From Enterocloster bolteae (GTDB taxonomy: Bacteria > Bacillota > Clostridia > Lachnospirales > Lachnospiraceae): a DNA stretch of 64,000 nucleotides. A program made the position numbers and the translations under genes. Where the stretch lies: NCBI GenBank assembly GCA_021772025.1, contig JAETNT010000011.1, forward strand, positions 1 through 64,000, given 5' to 3'. Positions 17,004 through 26,463 of the stretch are shown piece after piece; within the stretch, counting starts at the first letter, position 1, and every line of letters starts with the position of its first letter. The notes beneath the pieces were generated by a model. It did no database searches. It was given only the letters and a program-made list of their open reading frames with translations, and had not been told where the DNA came from.

Positions 17004-18512
17004 TTAGCTTCCTTTTCTTCGGTATTCGTAAGGGCTCATTCCATACTTCTTTTTAAATGTGGTGGAAAAATAGCTTGCATTGTAATATCCCACTTGCTGT
17101 GCAATATCCTGAACCCGAAGAGCCGTATTTTCCAACAGCCGAACCGAATGCTGCAGACGGACATCGGTCAGGTAGTTTACAAAAGTCTGTCCTACCTCTG
17201 ACTTAAATGCCCGGGAAAAATACTCCGGATTCAAGTATACCTGGGCGGCAACCTGTTCCAGGCTGATTTGTTCCTTGTAGTGAGAATTGATGTACTCCAC
17301 TGCCAGGCAGATATTTTTGGATTTGGGTGTCTGCTGGGTAATTGCCGGGCTGCACTGTCTGGCAACAGAAAGCATAATACTGTCCACCTCTTCCAGAGAA
17401 ATACATTGCTGCAGCTGCGTGCGGAGGGCGTCCCCGTCCTCCAAGGTTATTCCATTCTCCTTTGCCTCAAATTCCAACAAATCAAAAGCATCCAAACACA
17501 GCCTGCACAGCGATTCCACTGCAAGGATCCTCTGGCTCTCTGCATTTTCCAGAAATTCTTTTATCAGTTCATATCTTTGAAATCCCTGAGTCTGATGAAG
17601 ACGCACACGGAATTCCGCACATGTATTTTTCCATAATTGATTTTTGTGCAGCAATTCCCCCAGCGGGTACCGGGGTTCGTACAGCCTCTTTTCTCCTTTA
17701 TAAAACCCTTCCCCCAAAGAGCATGCCGCCTGCCAAACCATAAACGGAATCCGGCGCATCTCATCTGTAATGGTGCTGACGCCAACCATACAATCATTCA
17801 TCTGCTGAACCTGCCTGGCGTAAGCGGTCAGTTGCCTGGCCTTTTCCGCCTCACTGAGCGTCCTGGGAAAATTACCGATGATCATGTAGATCCGCTCCGT
17901 ATAATCAAAACCGGTTACATGTCGTGTCTGGCTCTCCTGAGGAAAGGAAAGTCCGCTGTTTAAAATATTTTGTTTCCATACTGCTAATGCAAACAATCCG
18001 CTGTTTCGCCACCGGACATTACATTGACGCAGCTTTTCCAGTTCCTCATCATTCAGTTCTTTCTTTTGCCGGAGAATTCTGCCGATCACCGAATGTACCC
18101 GTGAAAGATTCGCAATATCCTGCTCATCCTTTCCTTGGGAACACTGCAGTTCTTTCGCTGTCCGGTTTAAAAGCTCCTGCAGTAGATCATTCTGCATTTC
18201 GGTTTTTAAAAGGTACTCTGACGCTCCGTCCCGCAGGGCCTGCCGAACTAAATCGAAGTCGGAAAACGCCGTCAGCATCACCACTTTCACCTGACTGTTT
18301 CTGGCCCGCAGAGTATGCAAAAGCTCCAGCCCATCCATAACAGGCATTTTAATATCCGTAAGAATCAGATCCGGTTCCTCCTTTTGAATCATCTCAAGGG
18401 CTTCCAAACCATTGTGGGCGATGCCGGTCAGCCGGCAGGACGGATTTTGGGAAATACAAAATTCCAGCCATTCGCAAATCATTGTTTCATCATCCGCCAC
18501 CAGGACTTTCAT
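17004..18512 (-). CDS. YesN-like response regulator (REC plus AraC DNA-binding domain)
   Basis: A 502-aa regulator. The receiver domain at the N-terminus has the acidic pair D-D near 7-8, the phospho-acceptor in L-T-D-I-K-M-P (about residue 52) and the conserved Lys in L-L-K-T-E. The middle is a long linker region as in YesN proteins. The C-terminal 100 residues are an AraC double helix-turn-helix (S-L-E-Q-V-A-A-Q-V-Y-L-N-P-E-Y-F-S and the final Y-N-A-S-Y-F-S-T-T-F-K-K-K-Y-G-M-S-P). It overlaps the kinase gene by 23 nt and has AAGGAGGAG upstream of ATG. It likely controls its own operon. Confidence 0.93.
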   Translation of the reverse strand: MKVLVADDETMICEWLEFCISQNPSCRLTGIAHNGLEALEMIQKEEPDLILTDIKMPVMDGLELLHTLRARNSQVKVVMLTAFSDFDLVRQALRDGASEYLLKTEMQNDLLQELLNRTAKELQCSQGKDEQDIANLSRVHSVIGRILRQKKELNDEELEKLRQCNVRWRNSGLFALAVWKQNILNSGLSFPQESQTRHVTGFDYTERIYMIIGNFPRTLSEAEKARQLTAYARQVQQMNDCMVGVSTITDEMRRIPFMVWQAACSLGEGFYKGEKRLYEPRYPLGELLHKNQLWKNTCAEFRVRLHQTQGFQRYELIKEFLENAESQRILAVESLCRLCLDAFDLLEFEAKENGITLEDGDALRTQLQQCISLEEVDSIMLSVARQCSPAITQQTPKSKNICLAVEYINSHYKEQISLEQVAAQVYLNPEYFSRAFKSEVGQTFVNYLTDVRLQHSVRLLENTALRVQDIAQQVGYYNASYFSTTFKKKYGMSPYEYRRKGS

Positions 18513-20307
18513 CTTTCTCCTCCTTTTGGATAACAGCAGGTATCAACAGGGTAATCGTGGTTCCAATTCCTTTGGAGCTCTCCACCGTAAGTCCATAGCC
18601 GTCTCCATAATTCAGCCGTATGCGGTTATGAACATTGGACATCCCGATAGAGTGAGCATCCTTTACCTCATTCTGCTCACAGTTTGCCCGCACCTGATTC
18701 AAAGTTTCTTCATCCATTCCTGCGCCGTCATCGGTAATGGTAAGGAGAAGGTCCCCTCCCTGCAATGCAGATTCGATAATAACGGTTCCTCCCTGGCTTT
18801 TTGCCTCAAGTCCGTGGAAAATTGCATTTTCCACCAGCGGCTGTAAAATCAGAGGTGGCACCATACAGTATTCGGTACCTTTCTGCATCTCCACTTCATA
18901 ATGAACCTTTTCCCCGTACCGCAATTTTTGAACAACTAAATATTTTCGGGTAGTCTCCAGCTCATCCCGGAGAGGAATCGTATTATCCTGCACCGACAAA
19001 GTGCTTCTCAGCAGATCAATAAAGGCGCTAAGCATCTGAGCCGCCTGGCTGTTTTTTCCAACCTCTACCGCACAGCGGATGGAGAACAGGGTGTTGTACA
19101 GAAAATGCGGATTGATCTGGGCCCGTAGGAAATTCACTTCCAGCTTCCGCTTCTGCTGTTCCCTTTCTTTAATAATCTCCATTAAACTGAAAATTTCCAC
19201 CGCCATATGATGAAAACTCTCCTGAAGAGAGCCAATCTCCTGAGTGGAGTTTCCCACAGGCGAAGGGGTAAACTCAGCCGTACCGAATTTGTCCATGGCT
19301 TCGCTAAGCTCTGTAAGAGGATTGGAGATCCGCCGGGAGATATATACCGACACTCCCAGAGCCAGGATTAGCCCTGTGGCCAAAAGGCAGCCCATAATCC
19401 AGTAAGTCTGGTTCAGAGCGCCTAAAATAATCCGGGTAGGGCTTTCCTCCACAATGGTCCATCCTGTCTTCTCATCCAGGTAAGTAGAAAGCACATAGCT
19501 TTCTCCCAGCTTTTTAATAATGTTAGATCGATTGGTGCCATATTCATTCTGCATATAGTCTACATCGATAAACTGTTTTCCCAGCATCTTCTTGTTAGAG
19601 TGAGAAACAATGAAGCCGTTCTGATCGTAGATGTAAACTTCTCCTCCCTGTTCCTGGGTGGAAATATATAAATTTTCCAGCTGCTGTTCGTCAATTAAAA
19701 TCAGCAGCACACTCTGGCTTTCCCCCTGGTCCAGCATCTGCCCTGCGGCAAATCGGTATACCGAGCTGCCGTTTTCATTGGTGCTGAAAGTCCGGGAAAA
19801 CTGTACAGTCTCGTCTGTCTCGCTGTTTAAAGCCGCCAGCAGATATTTCAGCCAGGGCTGATGCATCCAGGTGCTTATATCCACATTAGTGCTGTCCGAA
19901 TTATAAATAAAACCGTTTTCTCCCATCAGCACCACCTCGTAGCCCAGGCCGATGCGGCTGAATACCTCGTCATAAATCTTTTTCTGAGAATCCAAATACC
20001 TTCTGGCCTCTTCTCTGGCCTCTTCTGACATTCCTTCTTCCAGAAAGCCATTACTCTGGATCTCATACCGGTATAGATTGGACAGGGTCGTACTGCTGGT
20101 TTTTACAATATCGGCCCTTTCCCCAATCTGGCGCAGCACCGCAGTCCGGTTGCTGCCAATCTGGGAAAGAAGAAGATCCCGGATGGAGCTGCTGACCACC
20201 ACAGAAACCGCTGCAAAGAAAAAAGTGAACACGAGAAAATAGGTTAAAAACAGCTGTGTACGCAATTTTTTCGAGTATACGGCAATTTTTCTGAACCAAA
20301 CTTTCAT
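18490..20307 (-). CDS. YesM-like sensor histidine kinase
   Basis: A 605-aa membrane kinase: first membrane segment about 20-42, a 260-residue extracytoplasmic sensor region (two-part Cache-like), second segment about 300-322, a HAMP domain, then the LytS/YesM-type kinase with phospho-acceptor His401 in N-P-H-F-L-Y-N-T, the N-box Q-P-L-V-E-N-A-I and the G-boxes D-D-G-A-G-M-D and G-I-G-T. The start is the ATG at 20307 (AGGAG 8 nt upstream), not the GTG three codons before. Located between two sulfatase genes, it probably senses a sulfated compound or breakdown product (inference). Confidence 0.93.
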   Translation of the reverse strand: MKVWFRKIAVYSKKLRTQLFLTYFLVFTFFFAAVSVVVSSSIRDLLLSQIGSNRTAVLRQIGERADIVKTSSTTLSNLYRYEIQSNGFLEEGMSEEAREEARRYLDSQKKIYDEVFSRIGLGYEVVLMGENGFIYNSDSTNVDISTWMHQPWLKYLLAALNSETDETVQFSRTFSTNENGSSVYRFAAGQMLDQGESQSVLLILIDEQQLENLYISTQEQGGEVYIYDQNGFIVSHSNKKMLGKQFIDVDYMQNEYGTNRSNIIKKLGESYVLSTYLDEKTGWTIVEESPTRIILGALNQTYWIMGCLLATGLILALGVSVYISRRISNPLTELSEAMDKFGTAEFTPSPVGNSTQEIGSLQESFHHMAVEIFSLMEIIKEREQQKRKLEVNFLRAQINPHFLYNTLFSIRCAVEVGKNSQAAQMLSAFIDLLRSTLSVQDNTIPLRDELETTRKYLVVQKLRYGEKVHYEVEMQKGTEYCMVPPLILQPLVENAIFHGLEAKSQGGTVIIESALQGGDLLLTITDDGAGMDEETLNQVRANCEQNEVKDAHSIGMSNVHNRIRLNYGDGYGLTVESSKGIGTTITLLIPAVIQKEEKDESPGGG

Positions 20308-20325
20308 AGTGTTCACTCCTGGTTG

Positions 20326-21762
20326 TTATTTCATTTGATAGGGCGCAAAGTTGGGGTTTTCCCGTATATAATCATCGCAGCTATGGCCGGAAACGCCCTT
20401 TCCCCACAGACCGGAAAGGCCCGTCTGCCCGGAACCGAATACCGCCTCCTTGGCTCCGTCAATCTCCGGATTGACATATTTGGCAAACCAATTTTCCAGG
20501 CGCAGACGCATGTCATGCTCCAATTCTTCAAAGCCGCCTTCCTTTAACAGATTTTTCGTTTCTTTCGGATCTGTCTCCAAATCATAGAGTTCATTAGGAC
20601 CATAGGGATAACGGACTACATATTTAAACCGGCGGCCCCGGATCATACGGTTGGGGCCGTATTCATCAAAAACCACTACTTCTTCCCGTTGGGTAAAGTC
20701 CTCGCCTTTCAGAACCGGAGCAAAAGACACTCCCGGCCTTTCCAGAGTATCCGAAGGCTTCAATCCCAGGTAATCCAGCAGCGTGGGCATAAAGTCATAA
20801 GCCGAAACCAGTGCGTCGCAGACCACGCCTTCCGGAATATGTCCCGGATGCCGCACAATAAAGGGAACCTTCACCGACTCTTCATACATATTCAGCGGGA
20901 ATGTAGCATTTCCTTTTCCCCAGAAGCCGTGATGGCCGCAGGAGAATCCATTATCCGCCGTAAAGACCACCAATGTATCCTCCGTCATGTTCAGCTCATC
21001 CAGTTTATCCAGGATACGACCGATTCCGGCATCCATAGCAGTGGCGGCCGCAAAATATCCAATCAGATTAGCCCGTTCATCCTTTGCCACCTCATCCGTA
21101 AGATAGATGCTGTCGGGATGCCGCGGCAGATGGGGAACCGACTCAAAAGGACAATCCTGATAAAGATCCGTGTACTCCTTGGGGTGATTATTTAACCATG
21201 GAGCGTGAGGCGCCGTGTATGCTACGTGGAGATAAAACGGCTGCTCGGAATCTCTGCAAGACTCCAAAAATTCTATGGCATCGTCTGTAATTGCATCTGT
21301 TACATACCGCTCCTCGCGGTATAATTTCCCGTCCTTATACATAGGCGCGCCATAATAGGGGCCGCCTCCGGATTTATGGCTGAACCAATGAGTAAATCCC
21401 TGCTGGGCTTTTCCCGCCGCGCCCATATGCCATTTTCCGGAAAGGCCGCAGCAATATCCGTTTTCCGCCAAAGCCTTAGTATAAGAATACTGTCCCGCCA
21501 AATATTCCAGAGCGGACTGCCGCTCATCGTCATCCCTCAGCCAGTCATGGATTCCATGTCTGGAAGGAATGGTTCCGGTAAGCAGAGATGCCCTGGCCGG
21601 GGAGCATACCGGAGACGCGCAGAAAAAGTTTTCAAACCGGATTCCCTGTGCGGCCAGCCGGTCAATATTGGGCGTAATAATTTCCTTGTTGCCGCTGCAC
21701 CCCAGTGACCAATACCCCTGGTCATCCGAAATTACAAATAAAACATTAGGCTGTTTCTTCAT
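20326..21762 (-). CDS. Cys-type sulfatase (first sulfatase of the operon)
   Basis: A 478-aa sulfatase. The catalytic motif is C53-S-P-A-R57-A-S-L-L-T-G63, the form converted to formylglycine. Metal-binding D13-D14 follow the first strand (L-F-V-I-S-D-D-Q-G), and later F-T-A-D-N-G and a C-terminal E-L-Y-D-L-E-T-D-P-K-E motif complete the family pattern. No signal peptide is present, so the enzyme should be cytoplasmic. It lies 51 nt after the second ATPase gene and 18 nt before the kinase gene. The substrate is not known; sulfated sugars, steroid or aromatic sulfates are all possible. Confidence 0.92.
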   Translation of the reverse strand: MKKQPNVLFVISDDQGYWSLGCSGNKEIITPNIDRLAAQGIRFENFFCASPVCSPARASLLTGTIPSRHGIHDWLRDDDERQSALEYLAGQYSYTKALAENGYCCGLSGKWHMGAAGKAQQGFTHWFSHKSGGGPYYGAPMYKDGKLYREERYVTDAITDDAIEFLESCRDSEQPFYLHVAYTAPHAPWLNNHPKEYTDLYQDCPFESVPHLPRHPDSIYLTDEVAKDERANLIGYFAAATAMDAGIGRILDKLDELNMTEDTLVVFTADNGFSCGHHGFWGKGNATFPLNMYEESVKVPFIVRHPGHIPEGVVCDALVSAYDFMPTLLDYLGLKPSDTLERPGVSFAPVLKGEDFTQREEVVVFDEYGPNRMIRGRRFKYVVRYPYGPNELYDLETDPKETKNLLKEGGFEELEHDMRLRLENWFAKYVNPEIDGAKEAVFGSGQTGLSGLWGKGVSGHSCDDYIRENPNFAPYQMK

Positions 21763-21813
21763 CCTGATACCTCCTGATTATATCAGTATGTCTGTGTTAT
21801 GTAAAGCTTTCCT

Positions 21814-22563
21814 TTACCACCATTTAATCAGATCCGTCACTTCATTACGCAGATTTACAAAATCCGGGCTGGCAATATCTCTGGGACGAGGCAGGTTATT
21901 ATCAATAGCCTTCTTAATTCCTGTAGGTTTATTGGTCAGAACCAGAATCCGTTCCCCCATATAAACAGCCTCTTCAATGTTATGGGTGATAAACAGAACC
22001 GTGGTTCCGGTACGCTGCCACAAGCTGATCAGCTCGTCTTCCAGATGGTAGCGGAGCTGAATATCCAGCTGTCCGTAAGGCTCATCCATCAAAAGCAGAT
22101 CCGGCTGGGTAGCAAAAGCTCTGGCAATCACTACTCTCTGAAGCATACTGGCGGACAGCTGTTCCGGATAATATCTGCGGTACTTGGTCAGGCCTACAAT
22201 ATCCAGATATTCATCTACCAGGGATTTGGCTTTTTCTTTCTCTACCCCTTTAATGTCCAGGCCAAATCCCACGTTCTCTTCTACAGTCAGCCAAGGCATG
22301 GTGGAATATTCCTGAAAAATATAGGCGATGTTATGCTTTTTTAAATCTACCGGTTCCCCGTCCAAAAGAATTTCTCCGGCAGTGGGCTGGTACAATTTCG
22401 TCAGGCTGTTAAGGAATGTGGTTTTTCCGCATCCTGTAGGGCCTACAATGCATAAGAATTCTCCGGCATGTACATCGAAGGAAATATTATTCAGTACCAG
22501 CAGATCCCCAAACTGTTTGGTCAGCCCCCGTACCTGCACCTTGGGCATTTTGTTCTCTTGCAT
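21814..22563 (-). CDS. ABC transporter ATPase, NitT/TauT type, with a degenerate signature motif
   Basis: A 249-aa ATPase of the SsuB/TauB type. Walker A is G-P-T-G-C-G-K-T (41-48), Q-loop Gln84, Walker B L-L-M-D-E (157-161) and H-loop His194 are intact. The ABC signature, however, reads L-S-A-S-M (136-140) in place of L-S-G-G-x. The neighbouring ATPase has the opposite pattern (good signature, no H-loop His), so the two should work as an asymmetric heterodimer (inference). The gene lies 16 nt after that ATPase and has GAGAGGAG before ATG. Confidence 0.92.
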   Translation of the reverse strand: MQENKMPKVQVRGLTKQFGDLLVLNNISFDVHAGEFLCIVGPTGCGKTTFLNSLTKLYQPTAGEILLDGEPVDLKKHNIAYIFQEYSTMPWLTVEENVGFGLDIKGVEKEKAKSLVDEYLDIVGLTKYRRYYPEQLSASMLQRVVIARAFATQPDLLLMDEPYGQLDIQLRYHLEDELISLWQRTGTTVLFITHNIEEAVYMGERILVLTNKPTGIKKAIDNNLPRPRDIASPDFVNLRNEVTDLIKWW

Positions 22564-22579
22564 AGCAATCTCTCCTCTC

Positions 22580-23368
22580 TTATAGCGTCAGATCCATATT
22601 ATCGGTAATCAGCTGGCGCAGACGTAAAAATTCCGGATCTACGTAGTCACGAGGATGGGGCATATCGATAATATACTCTTCCTTAATATGGGTGGGGCAG
22701 TTGGTCAGCAGAATGATTCGATCCGCCAGGAACAATGCCTCTTCAATATTGTTGGTAACAAAAACCACCGTGCGCTTTTCCTTCTGCCAGATACGCTGTA
22801 ATTCTTCCTCCATCATATAGCGGGTCTGGGCATCCAGATGTCCGAAAGGCTCGTCCATCAGCATAATATCCGGCTGGTTAGCATAAGCTCTGGCAATGCC
22901 TACTCGCTGGCGCATGCCGCCGGAAAGCTGGCTGGGATAGCTTTTTTCAAAGCCGGTCAACCCTACCAATTCCAGATATTTTTCAATCCGGGCTTTCCGT
23001 TCATCTGCCGGCATATGGCGCACTTTGGGGCCGAATCCTACATTTTCCTCAACTGTCATCCAGGGAAACAGAGAAGTTTTCTGATAGACTACACCTCGCT
23101 CCGGGGCCGGTCCGGTAACCTTTTTCCCCCGTGTAAACACCTGTCCCTCTGTGGGCATGTCCAGTCCTGCCAAAATGTTTAACAACGTGGTTTTCCCGCA
23201 TTGGCCTGCTCCAAACAGAACCAGAAATTCATTTTCATGTACTTCAAAGTCCATTCCCCGGAGAACTTCATTCTTGCCGCCGCCGTCATAGCTGTCAAAG
23301 CTGCGGCCCACATTCCGGCATTCCAGCACTGCCGGAGCGGATTTTACATTCCCTTCTGCTCGTTCCAT
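22580..23368 (-). CDS. ABC transporter ATPase, NitT/TauT type, with Asn in the H-loop
   Basis: A 262-aa ATPase. Walker A is G-A-G-Q-C-G-K-T (53-60), the signature L-S-G-G-M (148-152) and Walker B L-M-D-E-P (170-174) are canonical, but the switch histidine position is Asn206 in the sequence V-T-N-N-I-E-E. Family members normally have T-H-D or T-H-N here. The start is the ATG at 23368 behind AAAGGAG; the gene overlaps the upstream permease by 25 nt. Paired with the other ATPase of this operon. Confidence 0.92.
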   Translation of the reverse strand: MERAEGNVKSAPAVLECRNVGRSFDSYDGGGKNEVLRGMDFEVHENEFLVLFGAGQCGKTTLLNILAGLDMPTEGQVFTRGKKVTGPAPERGVVYQKTSLFPWMTVEENVGFGPKVRHMPADERKARIEKYLELVGLTGFEKSYPSQLSGGMRQRVGIARAYANQPDIMLMDEPFGHLDAQTRYMMEEELQRIWQKEKRTVVFVTNNIEEALFLADRIILLTNCPTHIKEEYIIDMPHPRDYVDPEFLRLRQLITDNMDLTL

Positions 23369-24147
23369 GCACACAGTCTCCTTTCTAATGCGCTTGTCAG
23401 ATTGGCCAGTATAAATCCCACAATTCCAATCGCTACAATGCCAACCATAATCTGTACCGTATTGCCGGTATTCATTCCCCGTACAATCATCCAGCCTACA
23501 CCCTCGTTAGACTGAATCATCTCCGCGCCTACTACTGCGCTCCATCCGGCCGTTACCGCAATCTGAAGGCCGGCAAAAATATAAGGAACAGAAGAGGGAA
23601 GTACGATTTCAAAGAAAACCTGACGTTCATTGGCTCCCAGCATGCGGGCGGCTCCGATAAGCTCCGGATCCACATTTTTGGCGCCGTCATAAGTATTTAC
23701 CGTAATAAAGCAAAAGCATCCCAAAAAGATAATAAAGAATTTTCCCGTATCTCCCAAGCCAAACCACAAAATGGAAAGCGGAATCCACGCCAGAGGCGGA
23801 ATGGGACGGATAAATTCAAAGATTGGCTTTAAAATAGCCTCCAGCAGGCGGGAATATCCCATCCCGACCCCCAGGGCAATCCCGGCGATAGTGGCAAAGA
23901 AAAATGCCACAGCTACCCGGTATAAACTAACGCCAATATGGGCCAGCATCGTGCGCTTGCCGATAGGGTCTACAAAGCTTTTGCAAAAGGCTGCCAATAC
24001 CTGGCTGGCAGGGGGAAGAAACATGGACGCGCCGGTAAATCTGGCCGCCAGTTCCCAGACTGCAAGCAGGGAAAGCAAAGAAATAATGGTATAAATTACA
24101 ATAAGCTGCTTATCAGAAAAACGGCTGTTTGCAGTAGAATCAATCAT
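23344..24147 (-). CDS. ABC transporter permease (NitT/TauT type)
   Basis: A 267-aa SsuC/TauC-like permease with six hydrophobic segments. The cytoplasmic coupling loop (EAA-like) is seen as G-A-A-R-M-L-G-A-N-E-R-Q-V with I-V-L-P after it. ATG follows AGGAGGGG. It overlaps the other permease gene by 8 nt and the next ATPase by 25 nt, so the subunits are translated in a coupled way. Together with the second permease it probably forms a heterodimeric channel. Confidence 0.92.
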   Translation of the reverse strand: MIDSTANSRFSDKQLIVIYTIISLLSLLAVWELAARFTGASMFLPPASQVLAAFCKSFVDPIGKRTMLAHIGVSLYRVAVAFFFATIAGIALGVGMGYSRLLEAILKPIFEFIRPIPPLAWIPLSILWFGLGDTGKFFIIFLGCFCFITVNTYDGAKNVDPELIGAARMLGANERQVFFEIVLPSSVPYIFAGLQIAVTAGWSAVVGAEMIQSNEGVGWMIVRGMNTGNTVQIMVGIVAIGIVGFILANLTSALERRLCAWNEQKGM

Positions 24148-24934
24148 GTTGTTTTCCCCTCCTTACATATTTTTTCTGTAATCTTTCCAAAACCGTGTTC
24201 AGCAGAAGCCCTACAAATCCGATGGTAAGCATTCCCACAATAATAACGTCCGGGCGGCCCAGCATACGCGCCATCTGAATCATATAGCCGAGTCCGCTGG
24301 TAGCCGCCAGCATTTCCGCAGCTACCAATGCAACCCATGCGGAGCCCAGTGCCAGACGCAGGCCGGTAAAAATCATAGGAAGAGCCGTTGGTATCGCCAC
24401 TTTAAACAGAAGCTGACGGTTGGTTGCGCCAAAGGTTTTGCCTACCCATAAATGAACCTGGCTGGTACGCCGGATTCCGGTATAAGAGTTTACGGTGGCG
24501 CTGATAAAAGCCGCAAAGAAAATAATCCCGACTTTAGAAGCATAACCAATCCCCAGCCATAAAATCATCAGGGGAATCCAGGCCAGAGCCGGCACCGGGC
24601 GGATAATATCAAACAATGGTTTTGCAAACAATTCAAATTTTCTGCTCCATGCCATGCCGACCCCAAGAGGAACTCCGATAAGAACCCCTACCCCATAGCC
24701 GCCCAGCGCGATTTTCAGGCTGGACCAGATATTTTCCAAAAGTGTAGAGCCGTCCGGCACGGTTCCTCCGGTAAGCTTATACCAAAGCGTGCCCAAAATT
24801 TTTGTAGGACTGGGAAGCATTACCGGGCTTACCAGATGAAATACATCTGTCACCATCTGCCACACCAGAAGTACAAACAGAAAAGAGCAGGCAGAAATCA
24901 GTTTATATTTATATTTTTCAAAAAACCCCTTCAT
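24140..24934 (-). CDS. ABC transporter permease (NitT/TauT type)
   Basis: A 264-aa permease of the same family as its neighbour, with six membrane segments and the coupling loop V-G-K-T-F-G-A-T-N-R-Q-L-L-F followed by V-A-I-P. The two permeases share the R-P-x-P-A/P-L-A-W-I-P-L motif but differ clearly, suggesting an old duplication within the operon. It lies 35 nt after the binding-protein gene. Confidence 0.92.
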   Translation of the reverse strand: MKGFFEKYKYKLISACSFLFVLLVWQMVTDVFHLVSPVMLPSPTKILGTLWYKLTGGTVPDGSTLLENIWSSLKIALGGYGVGVLIGVPLGVGMAWSRKFELFAKPLFDIIRPVPALAWIPLMILWLGIGYASKVGIIFFAAFISATVNSYTGIRRTSQVHLWVGKTFGATNRQLLFKVAIPTALPMIFTGLRLALGSAWVALVAAEMLAATSGLGYMIQMARMLGRPDVIIVGMLTIGFVGLLLNTVLERLQKKYVRRGKQHD

Positions 24935-24969
24935 TGAATTTTCACACCTTTCCTAGCGCTGTAGAGAAG

Positions 24970-26034
24970 TTACTGGTAGGACTGTATAAATGTGGTGATC
25001 ACGTTGGTATTGAATTTTTCCGTTGCGCTGGCTTCCAGCTGGCCCTGATCTACGTAAAACTCACCAAGCTCTTTTGCAAAAAGACCAAGCTCACGGCCTT
25101 TCCAGTCTTCCCTGGTCAGCCATTTTACACGGCCCAGATCGGCTACGCAATTTTCCCGGCTGGTTTCCATTCCGGATTCCTGCAAAAATTCTACCAACAG
25201 GTCTGCGGCCATTTCCGGATCCTTCTGCAGCGCTTCACACGCATCCAGAGTACAATCTACATATTTCTGAATCAAATCAGACTTTCCGTCCAGAGACTTA
25301 CGGTTTCCAACTATCATATCTACATAGCGGGTTCCCATATCTGCCAGGTTAGCTACCTGTACCATACCATCGTTTTTCGCCTCAAAGAAGGTGGGAACAT
25401 TTAAGGAAGCAGCGTCCCCCTGGCCGGCCTGTAATGCCTGATAAGCCTGTACGGTATCCATGTTTACGATATTTACATCCGTAGGCTCCATTCCCAGTTT
25501 TTCCAGCCATTTTAAAACCGTAAAATGCTGGGCGGTTCCCACCGGGGTCAGAATTGTAATGCCTGCCACTGATTCCGGGCTTCCCAAAACCGTAGGGAAG
25601 GACGGATTATATCCTGTGTCTTTTGCTGCCGGGCAGTCCGGCGAAACAAATACCCCCTGGCCATCCGTAGATTCCAGAACTTCGCCGATAATCAGCTCAT
25701 CATAATTTGCCATACCGGTAACAGCGGCGGCCCCCATATGTCCTACATCCCACAGGTCTGCAGCCAGCGCTTCATTCATAGGAGCCCCTGTATCAAACAT
25801 AGTAGTTTCCATTTTAAATCCCGCTTTCTCATCCAGTCCGTTCTTCTGTATGTAATAAGTGGGAAGGCTGGTAATCGTAGGCATTGTAGCCACTCGAAGG
25901 GTCGGAAGTCCACTGTTTCCTCCTTCTGTTTTCACTGCCGTACTTTCGCTTTTACCTGCGGAGCCGCTGCATCCTGCAAGAGCCAGAGCTGCTGCTGCCA
26001 ATAATAGTGCAAGACCTTTTCTTTTTTTCATCAT
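24970..26034 (-). CDS. Substrate-binding lipoprotein of the NitT/TauT ABC importer
   Basis: A 354-aa lipoprotein: signal peptide with lipobox L-A-G-C (Cys about residue 22), then a Ser/Gly-rich linker and an SsuA/TauA-like two-lobed domain with V-A-T-M-P-T near the start and G-H-M-G-A-A-A in the ligand cleft region. Family members bind taurine, alkanesulfonates, nitrate, thiamine precursors or aromatic acids. Being first in an operon with two cytoplasmic sulfatases, a sulfate ester or related anion is the best guess. Strong RBS AAAGGAGGATAAA. Confidence 0.9.
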   Translation of the reverse strand: MMKKRKGLALLLAAAALALAGCSGSAGKSESTAVKTEGGNSGLPTLRVATMPTITSLPTYYIQKNGLDEKAGFKMETTMFDTGAPMNEALAADLWDVGHMGAAAVTGMANYDELIIGEVLESTDGQGVFVSPDCPAAKDTGYNPSFPTVLGSPESVAGITILTPVGTAQHFTVLKWLEKLGMEPTDVNIVNMDTVQAYQALQAGQGDAASLNVPTFFEAKNDGMVQVANLADMGTRYVDMIVGNRKSLDGKSDLIQKYVDCTLDACEALQKDPEMAADLLVEFLQESGMETSRENCVADLGRVKWLTREDWKGRELGLFAKELGEFYVDQGQLEASATEKFNTNVITTFIQSYQ

Positions 26035-26463
26035 TTTATCCTCCTTTTTCGTTTGGAAAGCAAACTTAAATTTGTTGTATTTATTATAACAAGATCGTAC
26101 TTTTCTGTGTTTTGGATATTTTTACATTTCTTTACCGTCCCGGAATCCTGTTTTTCTATTTTTACATTGTGTTTGCTTTTTTGACCTTTTTCTCCTGCTT
26201 TTTATGTTAATTTCACAAATCCCGCTTTTCCTTTTCGTCATATTGCCCTATACAATCTCTGGATTTGCCTTTCCTATTGACTTTTTTGCAAGAATGGCTA
26301 AAACTATTAACAGGCAGAAATGCTTGTTATCTGTACTCATAAGGAAGGGCATCCTCTCTTTTTTGTGCAGAGATAGAGAGGAAAAATTCAAGTATAAACG
26401 TTATAATCAGGGTGATTTTATATTTACGAAGCACCATGTGTGCGGATTTAAGGAGGTATCCCC
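26035..26463. promoter_or_regulatory. Divergent control region (429 bp)
   Basis: An AT-rich gap between the ABC/sulfatase operon (minus) and an AraC regulator (plus). On the minus strand a TATAAT (26083-26088) lies about 50 nt upstream of the lipoprotein start, without a convincing -35, which fits activation by the operon's YesN-type regulator (inference). A TTGACT at 26277-26282 is the best -35 toward the AraC gene, but no good -10 is seen. No ORF or terminator was recognised here. Confidence 0.4.

Noticed and set aside
21814..26034. Nitrate or bicarbonate uptake as the function of the ABC operon
   Set aside because: The binding protein is of SsuA/TauA size and the operon contains two sulfatases; no nitrate or carbon-fixation gene is near.
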